Assembly: GCA_964602595.1 (NCBI GenBank)
Contig: CAZRRO010000021.1
Coordinates: forward strand, 1 to 64,000
Direction of reading: 5' to 3'
DNA length: 64,000 nucleotides
DNA from: CAIWAH01 sp964602595
GTDB taxonomy: Bacteria; Verrucomicrobiota; Verrucomicrobiia; Limisphaerales; UBA9464
A program made the translations under genes and the position numbers. Below are positions 7,266 through 15,763 of this stretch, piece by piece (position 1 is the first letter of the stretch; the number at the start of each line of letters is the position of its first letter). The notes beneath the pieces were generated by a model. The model searched no databases and was not told the DNA's origin. It worked only from the letters and a program-made list of their open reading frames with translations.

Positions 7266-8450
7266 TCAACCGGGCGTCGCCAGGGCGGCGTCCTTCTCCG
7301 CCAACAATTTCCGGATGAATCCGGCAAGGGCTGGCAGCACACGGCCGGCACGACCTGGTGCCGTTGGAATCCCGTCGGGCCTTCCGCCGATGGCCCGCAA
7401 GGCTTCATCCGCTGCTCCGGGCCGGCGCTTCAGGCGGTGGGCGGCGACGAGGCGGAGGTCGATGGGAGCCTGTGCCGGCTGCCAACCCTCCTGCGCCAGC
7501 AATCTCCAACTGAAGTCGCCCCAGCCGACCAGGCGCCCTTGGGGGCCGACGAACCGATCCCATTCCGCGAGCACGCTTTCGACGGCGCGACCGCCCAGCA
7601 GCGATTCCACCGGCACCTCCAGGTGACGGGCCGCGTTGATCGCCAACGGCCGGCGAGGGGCAAGGAACGCGTAGAACGTTTCGCCTGTGGCGGGGCGGGT
7701 GGCGGCCAGCTGGATGAGCTCCGGTAGGCCGGGCACGTTGCTGCCGCGCCGATGGGAGTTGGCCTCGCCGGCGACGACCACCAGCTCGGGCCAGAGGGCC
7801 TCGAAATCCGGCATCGCGGCTGAAGTCCACCATGGATCACAGGGCTGGGCATGTTGGCGGCGGGGTGTAACGCGCGCGGCGGAGGCGGCGAGCTGTCGCT
7901 CCACCATCGAGTCGAACGCACCGAGCAAGGGCGCTAGTTGCGAATCCGTGAGCCCGAACGCCGTCAGCACCTCGACCACGGCTTCCACGGTGGCGACGCA
8001 ATGGGCGGCGGGTTCGCGGCGGATCCGGTAGTTGCCCGGCTTGCGGGGCAGGAAACCGATCCGGGGCAGGGCACGCAGCGCCGGATTGCGTGCCATCATC
8101 TTTCGCGCCTGCGGCCAGGTGCCATCGATGACCAGCAGCGTTTCGGGGGGGTGTTCCAGCGTGTCCGGGGCGACGGCGCCTTCGCCCGGGAAGAGCAGGG
8201 CGGTGCCCGGGCGGGCCACGAGTTCCGCGACGCGCGGATGCTCCGCGAAGTCGACTCCTTCGTGCAGCTCGCTCCCGGCCAGGCCGAGGTGGGCGATGCG
8301 GGCCGTGCCGATGGCGACCTTGGCCTCGCGCGGATGTTGCAGGAAGACGACGCGGGTCGCGGTCTCGATCGGAGTCAGGCCGGCGCACCAGCAGGCCGTC
8401 GCGGGGCGATGGCAGCGGCGGCAGAGGGGGCGTGAGTTCAATTCGCCCAT
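7266..8450 (-). CDS. DTW domain protein (tRNA aminocarboxypropyltransferase-like) with extra C-terminal domain
   Basis: 394 residues from ATG 8450; an upstream start at 8507 would add 19 Pro-rich residues. Residues about 1-195 form a DTW domain. There are N-terminal zinc-type cysteines (CRRCHRPATACWC), VVFLQHPREAKVAIGTARI, LLFPGEG, and the signature IDGTWPQARKM. DTW proteins such as TapT/TuaA add the acp3 group to U47 of tRNA using SAM. The C-terminal ~200 residues (from ALWPELVVVAGEAN through VGWGDFSWRLLAQEG to the end) are not part of the usual DTW family. They loosely resemble a nuclease-like fold, but this is only inference. The gene lies directly downstream of dxr. Confidence 0.8.
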   Translation of the reverse strand: MGELNSRPLCRRCHRPATACWCAGLTPIETATRVVFLQHPREAKVAIGTARIAHLGLAGSELHEGVDFAEHPRVAELVARPGTALLFPGEGAVAPDTLEHPPETLLVIDGTWPQARKMMARNPALRALPRIGFLPRKPGNYRIRREPAAHCVATVEAVVEVLTAFGLTDSQLAPLLGAFDSMVERQLAASAARVTPRRQHAQPCDPWWTSAAMPDFEALWPELVVVAGEANSHRRGSNVPGLPELIQLAATRPATGETFYAFLAPRRPLAINAARHLEVPVESLLGGRAVESVLAEWDRFVGPQGRLVGWGDFSWRLLAQEGWQPAQAPIDLRLVAAHRLKRRPGAADEALRAIGGRPDGIPTAPGRAGRVLPALAGFIRKLLAEKDAALATPG

Positions 8451-8511
8451 GGACTCAGGCGGCGAAGGTGGAGAAGGACGGCCGGGGTAGGGTGTGATGA
8501 CGGGCACTGCC

Positions 8512-9657
8512 TCACCGGGCTGCCTCGTCCCGCGCCCAGCGATCCGCGGCCAGAATTTGCTCCAACGTCGGGTGTTCGACCACCAGGTGGGCGTCCATCA
8601 CTCGGCGGACCTTCTCGGTGATGTCGGTGAAGCTGAGCTGGCGCTGGCAGAACTGTTCCACGGCGACCTCGTTGGCGGCGTTGAACACCGCGGGCAGCGT
8701 GCCGCCGACTTCTCCGGCACGGCGGGCGAGGAGAAGGGCGGGGAATCGGTCGGTGTCGGGTTCCTCGAAAGTCAGGGTGCCGATCTTGGCGAAGTTGGTC
8801 TGCACGCGGTCACTGCGCTGGCGGTCAGGGTAGCAGAGCGCGTATTGGATCGGCAGGCACATGTCGGGAGTGGAGAGCTGCGCGATCAGCGAGCCATCCA
8901 CGAACTCGACCATCGAATGCACGATGCTCTGCGGATGCACGACCACCTGCACGCGCGCCATCTCGATGTCGAACAGCCAGCGCGCCTCGATCATCTCCAG
9001 GCCCTTGTTGAACAGCGTGGCCGAGTCGATCGTGATCTTCCGGCCCATGACCCACGACGGATGCTTGAGCGCCTGTTCGAGCGTGATGCCGGCGAGCATT
9101 TCCTTCGGCCACTTCGTCGCGTCGCGGAATGGTCCGCCGGAGGCCGTGAGCCACAGGTTGCGGACGGATGCGGGCGGCTTGCCGTCGAGGCACTGGAAGA
9201 TGGCCGAGTGTTCTGAATCGACCGCGAGGACCTTCACGCCGTGTTTGCGGGCTTCGCCCATCACGGTCTCGCCGGCCATGACCAGGATTTCCTTGGAAGC
9301 GACCGCGATGTCCTTGCCCGCCCGGATGGCTGCGAGCGCCGGGGCCAATCCCGCGGTGCCGACGATGGCGATGAGCACAATGTCGGCCTCGGGCAGCGTG
9401 GCGAGTTCGAGCAATCCTTCGGCGCCGCAACAGACCTTCACGCCGTCCCCGAGTTTCGCCTGGAGGGCCGCTGCCTTCGCCGGATCGTGGATGGAAACGA
9501 TGCCGGGGCGATGCTTCAGCGCCTGCTCGGCCAGCAGGTCGGCGTTGCCACCGGCGGCAAGCGCGATGAGCCGGAGCTGGTCGGGCAAATCCTCGACCAC
9601 CTTCAACGTGCTGGTGCCAATGGAACCGGTGCTGCCAAGCAGGACGACGCGCTTCAT
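8512..9657 (-). CDS. dxr: 1-deoxy-D-xylulose 5-phosphate reductoisomerase
   Basis: Second step of the non-mevalonate isoprenoid pathway: DXP plus NADPH gives 2-C-methyl-D-erythritol 4-phosphate. The 381-residue protein opens with the NADPH-binding motif LLGSTGSIGTSTL. It carries AVASKEILVMAGE and the metal/substrate site AVDSEHSAIFQCL. The flexible-loop region SWVMGRKITIDSATLFNKG (catalytic lid) and the EMIEARWLFDI segment are intact, as is VHPQSIVHSMVEFVDGS. ATG 9657 matches the family start. It ends 61 bases before the DTW gene's start on the same strand. Confidence 0.96.
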   Translation of the reverse strand: MKRVVLLGSTGSIGTSTLKVVEDLPDQLRLIALAAGGNADLLAEQALKHRPGIVSIHDPAKAAALQAKLGDGVKVCCGAEGLLELATLPEADIVLIAIVGTAGLAPALAAIRAGKDIAVASKEILVMAGETVMGEARKHGVKVLAVDSEHSAIFQCLDGKPPASVRNLWLTASGGPFRDATKWPKEMLAGITLEQALKHPSWVMGRKITIDSATLFNKGLEMIEARWLFDIEMARVQVVVHPQSIVHSMVEFVDGSLIAQLSTPDMCLPIQYALCYPDRQRSDRVQTNFAKIGTLTFEEPDTDRFPALLLARRAGEVGGTLPAVFNAANEVAVEQFCQRQLSFTDITEKVRRVMDAHLVVEHPTLEQILAADRWARDEAAR

Positions 9658-9771
9658 GCGGAAGGGCGGAGGATGCGGCGCCGGCCGGCGGCTTGGCAAG
9701 GCACGGGCGAAACGTTGGCGGGACAAGGTGCGCCGCACCGGCACCCAATCCGTGGCGTCACGCAGTGGGCA

Positions 9772-10401
9772 TCAGGCCGAGAACCCCGCCGTGAGCCGTC
9801 CGCGCACCTTCACGTCGCCCCGGGCGATGGCGGCCACGGCGGCGGGATAGAGTTCCCGTTCGGCGACCTGGATGCGGGCGTGGAGGGTTTCGGCGGTATC
9901 GCCGTCCAGCACGGGCACGGCGCGTTGGCCGATGATGGGGCCGGTGTCCACGCCCTGATCGACGTAATGCACGGTGCAGCCGGTAAACTTCACCCCGTAA
10001 TCCAGCGCCTGTTTCCAGGCGGCGAGGCCCGGGAACGACGGCAGCAGCGACGGATGGATGTTCACGACCCGGCCTTCGAAGGCGCGCAGGAACTCACCCT
10101 TAAGGATGCGCATGAAGCCGGCCAGCACCACGAGGTCCACCTGAGCCTCCCGCAGAGCCGCGAGGTAGGCGGCCTCGGCTTCCTCGTCGAGCTTGGTGCG
10201 GAACTTCCCCGGCGGGAGGTAGCGGGCGGGCAATCCGCGTTCGCGGGCATGGGTGAGGACGCCCGCGGATTCCACGTCACTCACCACGAGGGCGACTTCG
10301 GCCGGGACGTTTCCGGCGGCGATCGCATCGGCGATGGCGACGAAATTGGAACCCTTGCCGGAGCCGAGGACTCCGAGACGCAGCGGACGAATTGCAGGCA
10401 C
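9772..10401 (-). CDS. purN: Phosphoribosylglycinamide formyltransferase (GART)
   Basis: Purine biosynthesis: transfers a formyl group from 10-formyl-THF to GAR. The 209-residue protein has the phosphate-binding GVLGSGKGSNF near the N-terminus, GFMRILKGEFL, the catalytic Asn-His block NIHPSLLPSFPG, and the C-terminal acidic motif VDQGVDTGPIIGQ with the catalytic Asp. The start is GTG 10401, giving the standard N-terminus. It lies 114 bases upstream of dxr on the same strand; the genes are not functionally linked, so co-transcription is uncertain. Confidence 0.95.
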   Translation of the reverse strand: MPAIRPLRLGVLGSGKGSNFVAIADAIAAGNVPAEVALVVSDVESAGVLTHARERGLPARYLPPGKFRTKLDEEAEAAYLAALREAQVDLVVLAGFMRILKGEFLRAFEGRVVNIHPSLLPSFPGLAAWKQALDYGVKFTGCTVHYVDQGVDTGPIIGQRAVPVLDGDTAETLHARIQVAERELYPAAVAAIARGDVKVRGRLTAGFSA

Positions 10402-10617
10402 GGCGCGATTAGGGAAGCGGACGGGCCGGAAGACAAGCCGGCGAAAGGGATGGGTGAACGAGCGGCGAATCTGGAAGGCAGGAAAGCAGGAACCGGATCG
10501 GTCCCGGGCAGAGGATCATTCCGCTGTGGGTGGCCGCCAAACGGGTGAGGCCGACGCCATGGCACAGAGGGCTTAGTGGTGTAGGCTCCAGCACTCTTCC
10601 AGGGCCACCGCCCGCCC

Positions 10618-11925
10618 TCACCAGACTCGCGCCCAGAGCACCTTGAGGTAACGGCTTTCGAGGCAATTCGACATGACCGGGTGGTCCGCACCGGCCCCGG
10701 TGCGGTCGAGGAACTGGAGCTTGCGGCCGACGCGATGCGCGCTGCGGATGGCCATCTGCTCGAATTCGCCGGAACCAAGTTGGCCGGAACAGCAGCACGT
10801 AGCGAGCAGGCCGCCGGGCTTGGTGATGACCATTCCGAGCGAGTTGAGGTCCTCGTATTTCAGCATGCCTTCGGCGAACACCTCCTCGTCACGGCCGTCG
10901 ATCAGCTTGGGTGGGTCGAGCACTACCACGTCGAATTTCTTGCCGTCCTTCCGCATCTGGCGGGCGTAGCTGTAGGCATCGCAATGCACCCAATCCACGC
11001 GGGCCTGGTTCAGGTTGGCGTTGCGGCGGGCCTGCGCGATGGCTTCCTCGTCGAGGTCCACGGCGGTGACTTCCGTGGCGCCGCCGACCAGCTTGGCCGC
11101 GAGCGCGAAGCCGCCGGTGTAGCAGCAAAGGTCCAGCACCGTGGCGTCCTTGCACCAACGCGTCAGCGCCCGGCGGTTATCGCGCTGATCGCAGAAGAAC
11201 CCGGTCTTGTGCCCGGTGGCGAAGTTCACTTCGTAACGGATCCCGTGCTCGCGGATCTTCACGGTGCGGACCTCGTCGGACGCGATTTCGCCCACGCGGA
11301 TGCTCTCGTGCTTGGCCACCGGATGATCCACCTCGATGACCGTCTTCGTCGTGCCGAGGCGGGCTTTCAGGTGTTCGAGGAACTTCGGCAGGCGTTGCCA
11401 GATGCCGAGGCTGTGGACCTGCACGCTCAGCACATCGGCAAACTTGTCCACGACCAACCCGCTCAGGCCGTCGCCGTCGGAGTGGATGACCCGGAAGGCG
11501 TCGGTCTGGGCCGGCAGATCCAGCACCTTGAGCCGCAGGTCCAGCGCCCGGTCGATCAGCCCAAAGAAGTCCGCCTCGCCGAACGCGTCGTCGCCGTGGT
11601 GGATGACCCGGAGCGGCACGCGGGCGAGGGGATTGAACAGCCCGTGGCCGAACGGCCGACCGTTCTTGTCGATGACGGTCACCAGGCCGCCCGGCTTCGC
11701 GTCGGGCGATACGGCCCCGACCATCGCCGGATAGATGGCCGGCGCGTAGCTGAAAGTCTTCATTTGCACCCATGGCTTGGGCCAGTGCTCGCTGCCTTCC
11801 GGCGCGGCCTTCGGGCGGATGCCGGGCGGGCGAGGGGCGGGCCGCGACCAGGCTCCCGCCGGCGCCTCGGAGCGGGGGCGCGAAGGGTAGCGGGGAGCGT
11901 TGGACCGCGAATAACCGTCGTTCAT
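10618..11925 (-). CDS. Class I SAM-dependent rRNA methyltransferase, RlmI-like (PUA plus Rossmann)
   Basis: A 435-residue protein. Residues 1-55 are a Pro/Arg/Ala-rich extension, then a PUA-like RNA-binding domain begins at MKTFSYAPAIYPAMVG. A central region contains DAFRVIHSDGDGLSGLVVDK. The Rossmann methyltransferase domain shows TVLDLCCYTGGFALAA (SAM motif I), EVTAVDLDEEAIAQARRN and the catalytic VVLDPPKL. This architecture matches RlmI/YccW, which makes m5C in 23S rRNA, although the CCC near GGLLATCCCSG also fits. Target specificity in this organism is not established. ATG 11925 is the first start; Met 55 is an alternative. Confidence 0.88.
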   Translation of the reverse strand: MNDGYSRSNAPRYPSRPRSEAPAGAWSRPAPRPPGIRPKAAPEGSEHWPKPWVQMKTFSYAPAIYPAMVGAVSPDAKPGGLVTVIDKNGRPFGHGLFNPLARVPLRVIHHGDDAFGEADFFGLIDRALDLRLKVLDLPAQTDAFRVIHSDGDGLSGLVVDKFADVLSVQVHSLGIWQRLPKFLEHLKARLGTTKTVIEVDHPVAKHESIRVGEIASDEVRTVKIREHGIRYEVNFATGHKTGFFCDQRDNRRALTRWCKDATVLDLCCYTGGFALAAKLVGGATEVTAVDLDEEAIAQARRNANLNQARVDWVHCDAYSYARQMRKDGKKFDVVVLDPPKLIDGRDEEVFAEGMLKYEDLNSLGMVITKPGGLLATCCCSGQLGSGEFEQMAIRSAHRVGRKLQFLDRTGAGADHPVMSNCLESRYLKVLWARVW

Positions 11926-12178
11926 CCGGCGAGGCGTAGCGGCATTGGCCCGTCCGGAGCAATGCGGAAGTCGGATTCGTTCAGGGCAAGTTCACCCACT
12001 GCGCCGCGAATATTCCCCGCCGGGCGCTGGAACGAAGCGTCAGCCTCGGGCGGGTCGGCACCCAACCTTGGCTCGTCTTGGCCGCAGCTTTGGCCGGCAG
12101 GCGAGGCCAACATCCGTCCTATCCAAGCCAGCGCAGGTGCTTGAACCGTCGGCCAATCCGGCGAAAGTGCGCCCCGCA

Positions 12179-15100
12179 ATGCCTCTCCACCGCTTCATGG
12201 CCGCGCTGGTCCTGTTCGCCGGAATCGCCTTCGCCGATCCCGCCGGGACGGTGACCGTGACCCAGGCGCCCGCCGATGCCGTCAGCGCCATGGCCCGTCT
12301 CCGCGTGGCCCCGGGACTCAAGCTCCAACTGTGGGCGAGCGAACCCCTGATCGAGAACCTCACCAGCGTGAGCTACGACCATCTCGGCCGGGCCTACGTC
12401 GTGGAGACCGGCCGCCGGCGCACCAGCGTCTACGACGTGCGGAACCTCCAGCCCTGGCTGGACGATGATTTCGCCCTCCGCACCGCGGCCGACCGCGCCG
12501 AGTTCCTGCGCCGGGTGCTGACGCCCGGCAACACCAACTACCCGGCGTTCCTCGAAGCGGTCCACAAGGGCGGTAAAGGCGGCTTCCAGGATTTCAACCA
12601 GGACGGCGTGCTCGACGGCCGCGATCTCGAAGTCGAAGCCGAACGGGTCCGGTTGGTGACCGACACGAATCGCGATGGCCAGGCGGACCGGGCAGAAACC
12701 TTCGCCGAGGGGTTCAACGGGATCGTCAGCGGCGTCGCGGCCGGGGTCCTGGCGGAAGGCACGAACGTCTGGTTCGCCAACATTCCCGAGCTGTGGCGCT
12801 TTCCGGTGCCGGGCACCAACGGCGCGCCACTGTCGCCCTTCGGCCCGGGTCGGCCCGGTTCGCCCGGGCCGGTGCTCGACGGCTTCGGGGTCCACATCGC
12901 CTTTGGCGGTCACGACTTGCACGGGCTCATCAAGGGACCCGATGGGCGGATCTACTTCAGCATCGCCGACCGTGGCACCTGCGTGACCAACCGCGAGGGC
13001 AAGGTCATTTCGGTGCCTGACACCGGCGCGGTGTTCCGGTGCGAACCGGACGGCGCGAACTTCGAGGTGTTTGCCACGGGGCTGCGCAATCCGCAGGAAC
13101 TCGCCTTCGATGCCCGCGGCGACCTCTGGACCGCCGACAACAACGGCGACGGCGGCGACAAGGCCCGCTGGCTCCTGCTCCTGGAGGGTGCGGACTACGG
13201 TTGGACGCTTGGCTGGCAGTGGTTACCGAAGATGGGCGCGTGGAACTCAGAACGGCTCTGGCATCCGCGGGTGAGCAACACGGCCGCGGCGCAGGTGCCC
13301 GCGATCGCCAACATCGGCCACGGTCCGGCCGGCATCGCCTACTACCCGGGCACGGGCTTAGGGGACCGTTTCCACGAACATTTTTTCTACGCGGACTTCC
13401 CCGGCGGCATCCGGCACTTCCGAGTTGAACCGGACGGGGCGTTCTTCCGCGTGGTCCAAGCCGACGGGGCGGGGGATTCTTGGAAGTGGCTGGAGGACAA
13501 TTCCGCCGCCGAACAGACCGGCAAGGTGCTGTGGGAGCTGTCGCCGGTGGACGTCACGTTTCCGCCGTTCGGCGGCATGATCGTCGCCGACTGGGTGCAA
13601 GGCTGGGAAAAGACCGGCAAGGGCCGGCTCTGGCACGTGGTGGACCCTGCCATGAGCGGCGACGCGCGAATCGCGGAGGTCGCGCGGCTTCTCGCCGGTG
13701 GCATGGCCGGGCGCCCGGAAAAGGAACTGGCAACGCTGCTCGGCGATCGCGACCAACGGGTCCGGCTCGAGGCCCAGTGGGAATTTGCCCGACGGCATCT
13801 TGCGCTCGGGGCCAAGTCGGACCTTGTCGCGCGGCTCGGGAAGCTGGCCCGGTCCAAGGAATCCTCGTTGGCGCGGATCCATGCCGTGTGGGCGCTGGCG
13901 CACATCGCCCGGCTGGACCCAGCCCAATCGTTGGTCGAGCTCCTGCCGCTGCTGGCCGATCCCGATGCCGAAGTTCGCCTCCAAGCCGTTCGGGCGGTGG
14001 GCGGCCGGAAGCTGCTGAACGCGCTGCCGCAGCTCGCCACGCTGGCCGCGTCCGACCCGTCCCGGCCGGTGCAGGCGGCGGCGGTTCGGGAATTGGGCCG
14101 GCTGCAGAATCCCGACGGCGTGGCGCCGATCTTCAAGGCGGCGAACTCGTCCGGTCTGGGGACGTTGCTGGGGCGGAAGTCGGAAAGCTCCGTGCCCGAG
14201 TTTTCCGTGGAGCCGATCTTCACGGCCCTGCGGGACGATTCGGGCCACGACCCGGTTCTCTTCGCCGCCGCTGCGGACGCCCTGTCCCAGGTGCTCCGCA
14301 GTCCCCGCCACGGACCACGGGTGCTGGCGGCAGCCCGCGACGGCTCGGACCGCGTCCGGCTCGCGGTGCTGGTGGCCCTGCGCCAACAAGGCGCCTTGGC
14401 GGTCACCAACTTCCTCCACGACCCCGCGCCCCAGCTCGTCCTCGAAGCCGCCCGCGCCATCCATGACTTGCCCCTCGCCGACGGGTTGCCCCGGCTGGCC
14501 GAACTGGTCCTGGCCCGGACGCCGCTGCTGGCCGGCACAGCCACGAACTGGCCCGCCCAGCTGAACTTCACCCAGGCCGAATGGCGCACGTGGGTGCTTC
14601 GGCGCGCGGTCAATGCGGCGTTCCGGCTGGGCGGCGAAGCCCGCGCGAAGGCCATCGCGGAGTTTGCGGCGCGGGCGGACAATCCTGAGCCCGTGCGTTT
14701 GGAGGCGTTGGAACTGCTGGCCGCCTGGGCGCAGCCGCCGCGGCGCGACCGCGTCGTGGGCTTGCACCGGCCCCTGCCCGGACGCGATCCGGAAGTGGCC
14801 CGACGCGCGCTGCTGGGAGTTTGGTCGCGGGTCACCGGCGCCACCGCGAGCGGCCCGTTAACGGTGGCCGCCCTCAAGGCCGGACTGGCGCTCGAACTCG
14901 CCGTCCTGCCCGAGACCATGCTGGTGCTTTCGGCCCATCCCGACGCCGCGGTGCAGGCCGAGTTGCTCCGGCTTCGCGAGCTGACCGGCAAGGTCACCGT
15001 CGAGGATCTCATCGGCCGGTTGGGCAAGGCACCAATTCCCGCCCAGCAAAGCGCGCTGGCCCGGCTAGCCTCCGCCAAGGATCCGAAGGCGGTTTCGGCC

Positions 15101-15712
15101 ATCCTCGACTGGGCCGGGCGGCTCGCCGGCGGTCAGGTTCCCAGCGAACTCCAGTCCGATGTCTGGGACGCTGCCCAAGGCATCCAAGGCCTCGTCGCGG
15201 GTTCGTCGCGGGCGGCACCCCTCGCGCAGGCGCTGACCGCCTGGACCAATTCGTGGCCGAAAGACGATCCCTTGGCGCCGCTGCGGGTGACCTTGAAGGG
15301 CGGCGATCCGGTCAACGGGCGGAAGCTGTTCGCGGAGCGCGCCGACTGGGGTTGCCAGCGTTGCCACAAGCTCCAGGGCGAGGGCGGCGACGTCGGACCC
15401 GACCTCACCGGCCTCGGTCGTGCCAAGGGTCGCGAATACTTGCTCCGCGCCATCGTGAACCCGAACTCAGAGATCGCGGCCGGCTACGAATCGGTGTTGG
15501 TCGAACTGAAGGACGACAGCACGGTCATCGGCGTGCTCCGCGAGGACAAGGCCGACGAACTCGTCGTTATTTCGCCCGAAGCGGGACGCGTCGTGGTCCG
15601 GAGATCCGACGTGAAATCCCGGGCGAGCGTCCTCTCCGCCATGCCCGAAGGATTGGGTGACCTGATGACACGGCGCGAACTGCGGGACGTGGTGGAGGCG
15701 CTTTCGCAGTAA
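12179..15712 (+). CDS. PVC-type secreted propeller/HEAT/c-type cytochrome protein
   Basis: 1177 residues with a signal peptide (FMAALVLFAGIAFA). An N-terminal dehydrogenase-like beta-propeller, characteristic of planctomycete/verrucomicrobial membrane-bound dehydrogenase proteins, runs to about residue 480. Within it are two calcium-type loops, DFNQDGVLDGRD and DTNRDGQADRAE. The middle (about 490-1030) is HEAT-repeat-like helices. The C-terminus is the PVC heme domain with CQRCHKLQGEGG and VGPDLTGLG, then a beta-rich tail ending near LVVISPEAG. It is presumably periplasmic and oxidises an unknown sugar or alcohol, passing electrons to the single heme. Start ATG 12179 places the signal peptide properly. 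It is followed 50 bases later by the DUF1549/DUF1553 gene. Confidence 0.9.
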   Translation: MPLHRFMAALVLFAGIAFADPAGTVTVTQAPADAVSAMARLRVAPGLKLQLWASEPLIENLTSVSYDHLGRAYVVETGRRRTSVYDVRNLQPWLDDDFALRTAADRAEFLRRVLTPGNTNYPAFLEAVHKGGKGGFQDFNQDGVLDGRDLEVEAERVRLVTDTNRDGQADRAETFAEGFNGIVSGVAAGVLAEGTNVWFANIPELWRFPVPGTNGAPLSPFGPGRPGSPGPVLDGFGVHIAFGGHDLHGLIKGPDGRIYFSIADRGTCVTNREGKVISVPDTGAVFRCEPDGANFEVFATGLRNPQELAFDARGDLWTADNNGDGGDKARWLLLLEGADYGWTLGWQWLPKMGAWNSERLWHPRVSNTAAAQVPAIANIGHGPAGIAYYPGTGLGDRFHEHFFYADFPGGIRHFRVEPDGAFFRVVQADGAGDSWKWLEDNSAAEQTGKVLWELSPVDVTFPPFGGMIVADWVQGWEKTGKGRLWHVVDPAMSGDARIAEVARLLAGGMAGRPEKELATLLGDRDQRVRLEAQWEFARRHLALGAKSDLVARLGKLARSKESSLARIHAVWALAHIARLDPAQSLVELLPLLADPDAEVRLQAVRAVGGRKLLNALPQLATLAASDPSRPVQAAAVRELGRLQNPDGVAPIFKAANSSGLGTLLGRKSESSVPEFSVEPIFTALRDDSGHDPVLFAAAADALSQVLRSPRHGPRVLAAARDGSDRVRLAVLVALRQQGALAVTNFLHDPAPQLVLEAARAIHDLPLADGLPRLAELVLARTPLLAGTATNWPAQLNFTQAEWRTWVLRRAVNAAFRLGGEARAKAIAEFAARADNPEPVRLEALELLAAWAQPPRRDRVVGLHRPLPGRDPEVARRALLGVWSRVTGATASGPLTVAALKAGLALELAVLPETMLVLSAHPDAAVQAELLRLRELTGKVTVEDLIGRLGKAPIPAQQSALARLASAKDPKAVSAILDWAGRLAGGQVPSELQSDVWDAAQGIQGLVAGSSRAAPLAQALTAWTNSWPKDDPLAPLRVTLKGGDPVNGRKLFAERADWGCQRCHKLQGEGGDVGPDLTGLGRAKGREYLLRAIVNPNSEIAAGYESVLVELKDDSTVIGVLREDKADELVVISPEAGRVVVRRSDVKSRASVLSAMPEGLGDLMTRRELRDVVEALSQ

Positions 15713-15743
15713 TCAGTCCCTTTTGGCTCGCGCCGAAATCTGT

Positions 15744-15763
15744 CGCCGACTACTTCGTCGGCG
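15744..15763 (+). promoter_or_regulatory. Hairpin touching the start codon of the DUF1549 gene
   Basis: CGCCGAC (15744-15750) is perfectly complementary to GTCGGCG (15757-15763) with loop TACTTC. The last stem base is the first base of the GTG start. No clear ribosome-binding site is seen upstream, so the hairpin could influence initiation. This is suggestive only. Confidence 0.35.

Noticed and set aside
5126..7408. 760-codon minus-strand frame
   Set aside because: Exact antisense shadow of proS, caused by strong third-position GC bias.
8494..10548. Plus-strand frames opposite dxr and purN
   Set aside because: Shadow frames; dxr and purN on the minus strand have complete family motifs.
10681..12144. 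487-codon plus-strand frame
   Set aside because: Antisense to the RlmI-like methyltransferase; it lacks a plausible domain and ends in Arg/Ala filler.
13358..15102. Two long minus-strand frames opposite the propeller/HEAT protein
   Set aside because: Shadow frames of a gene with heme, HEAT and propeller motifs on the plus strand.
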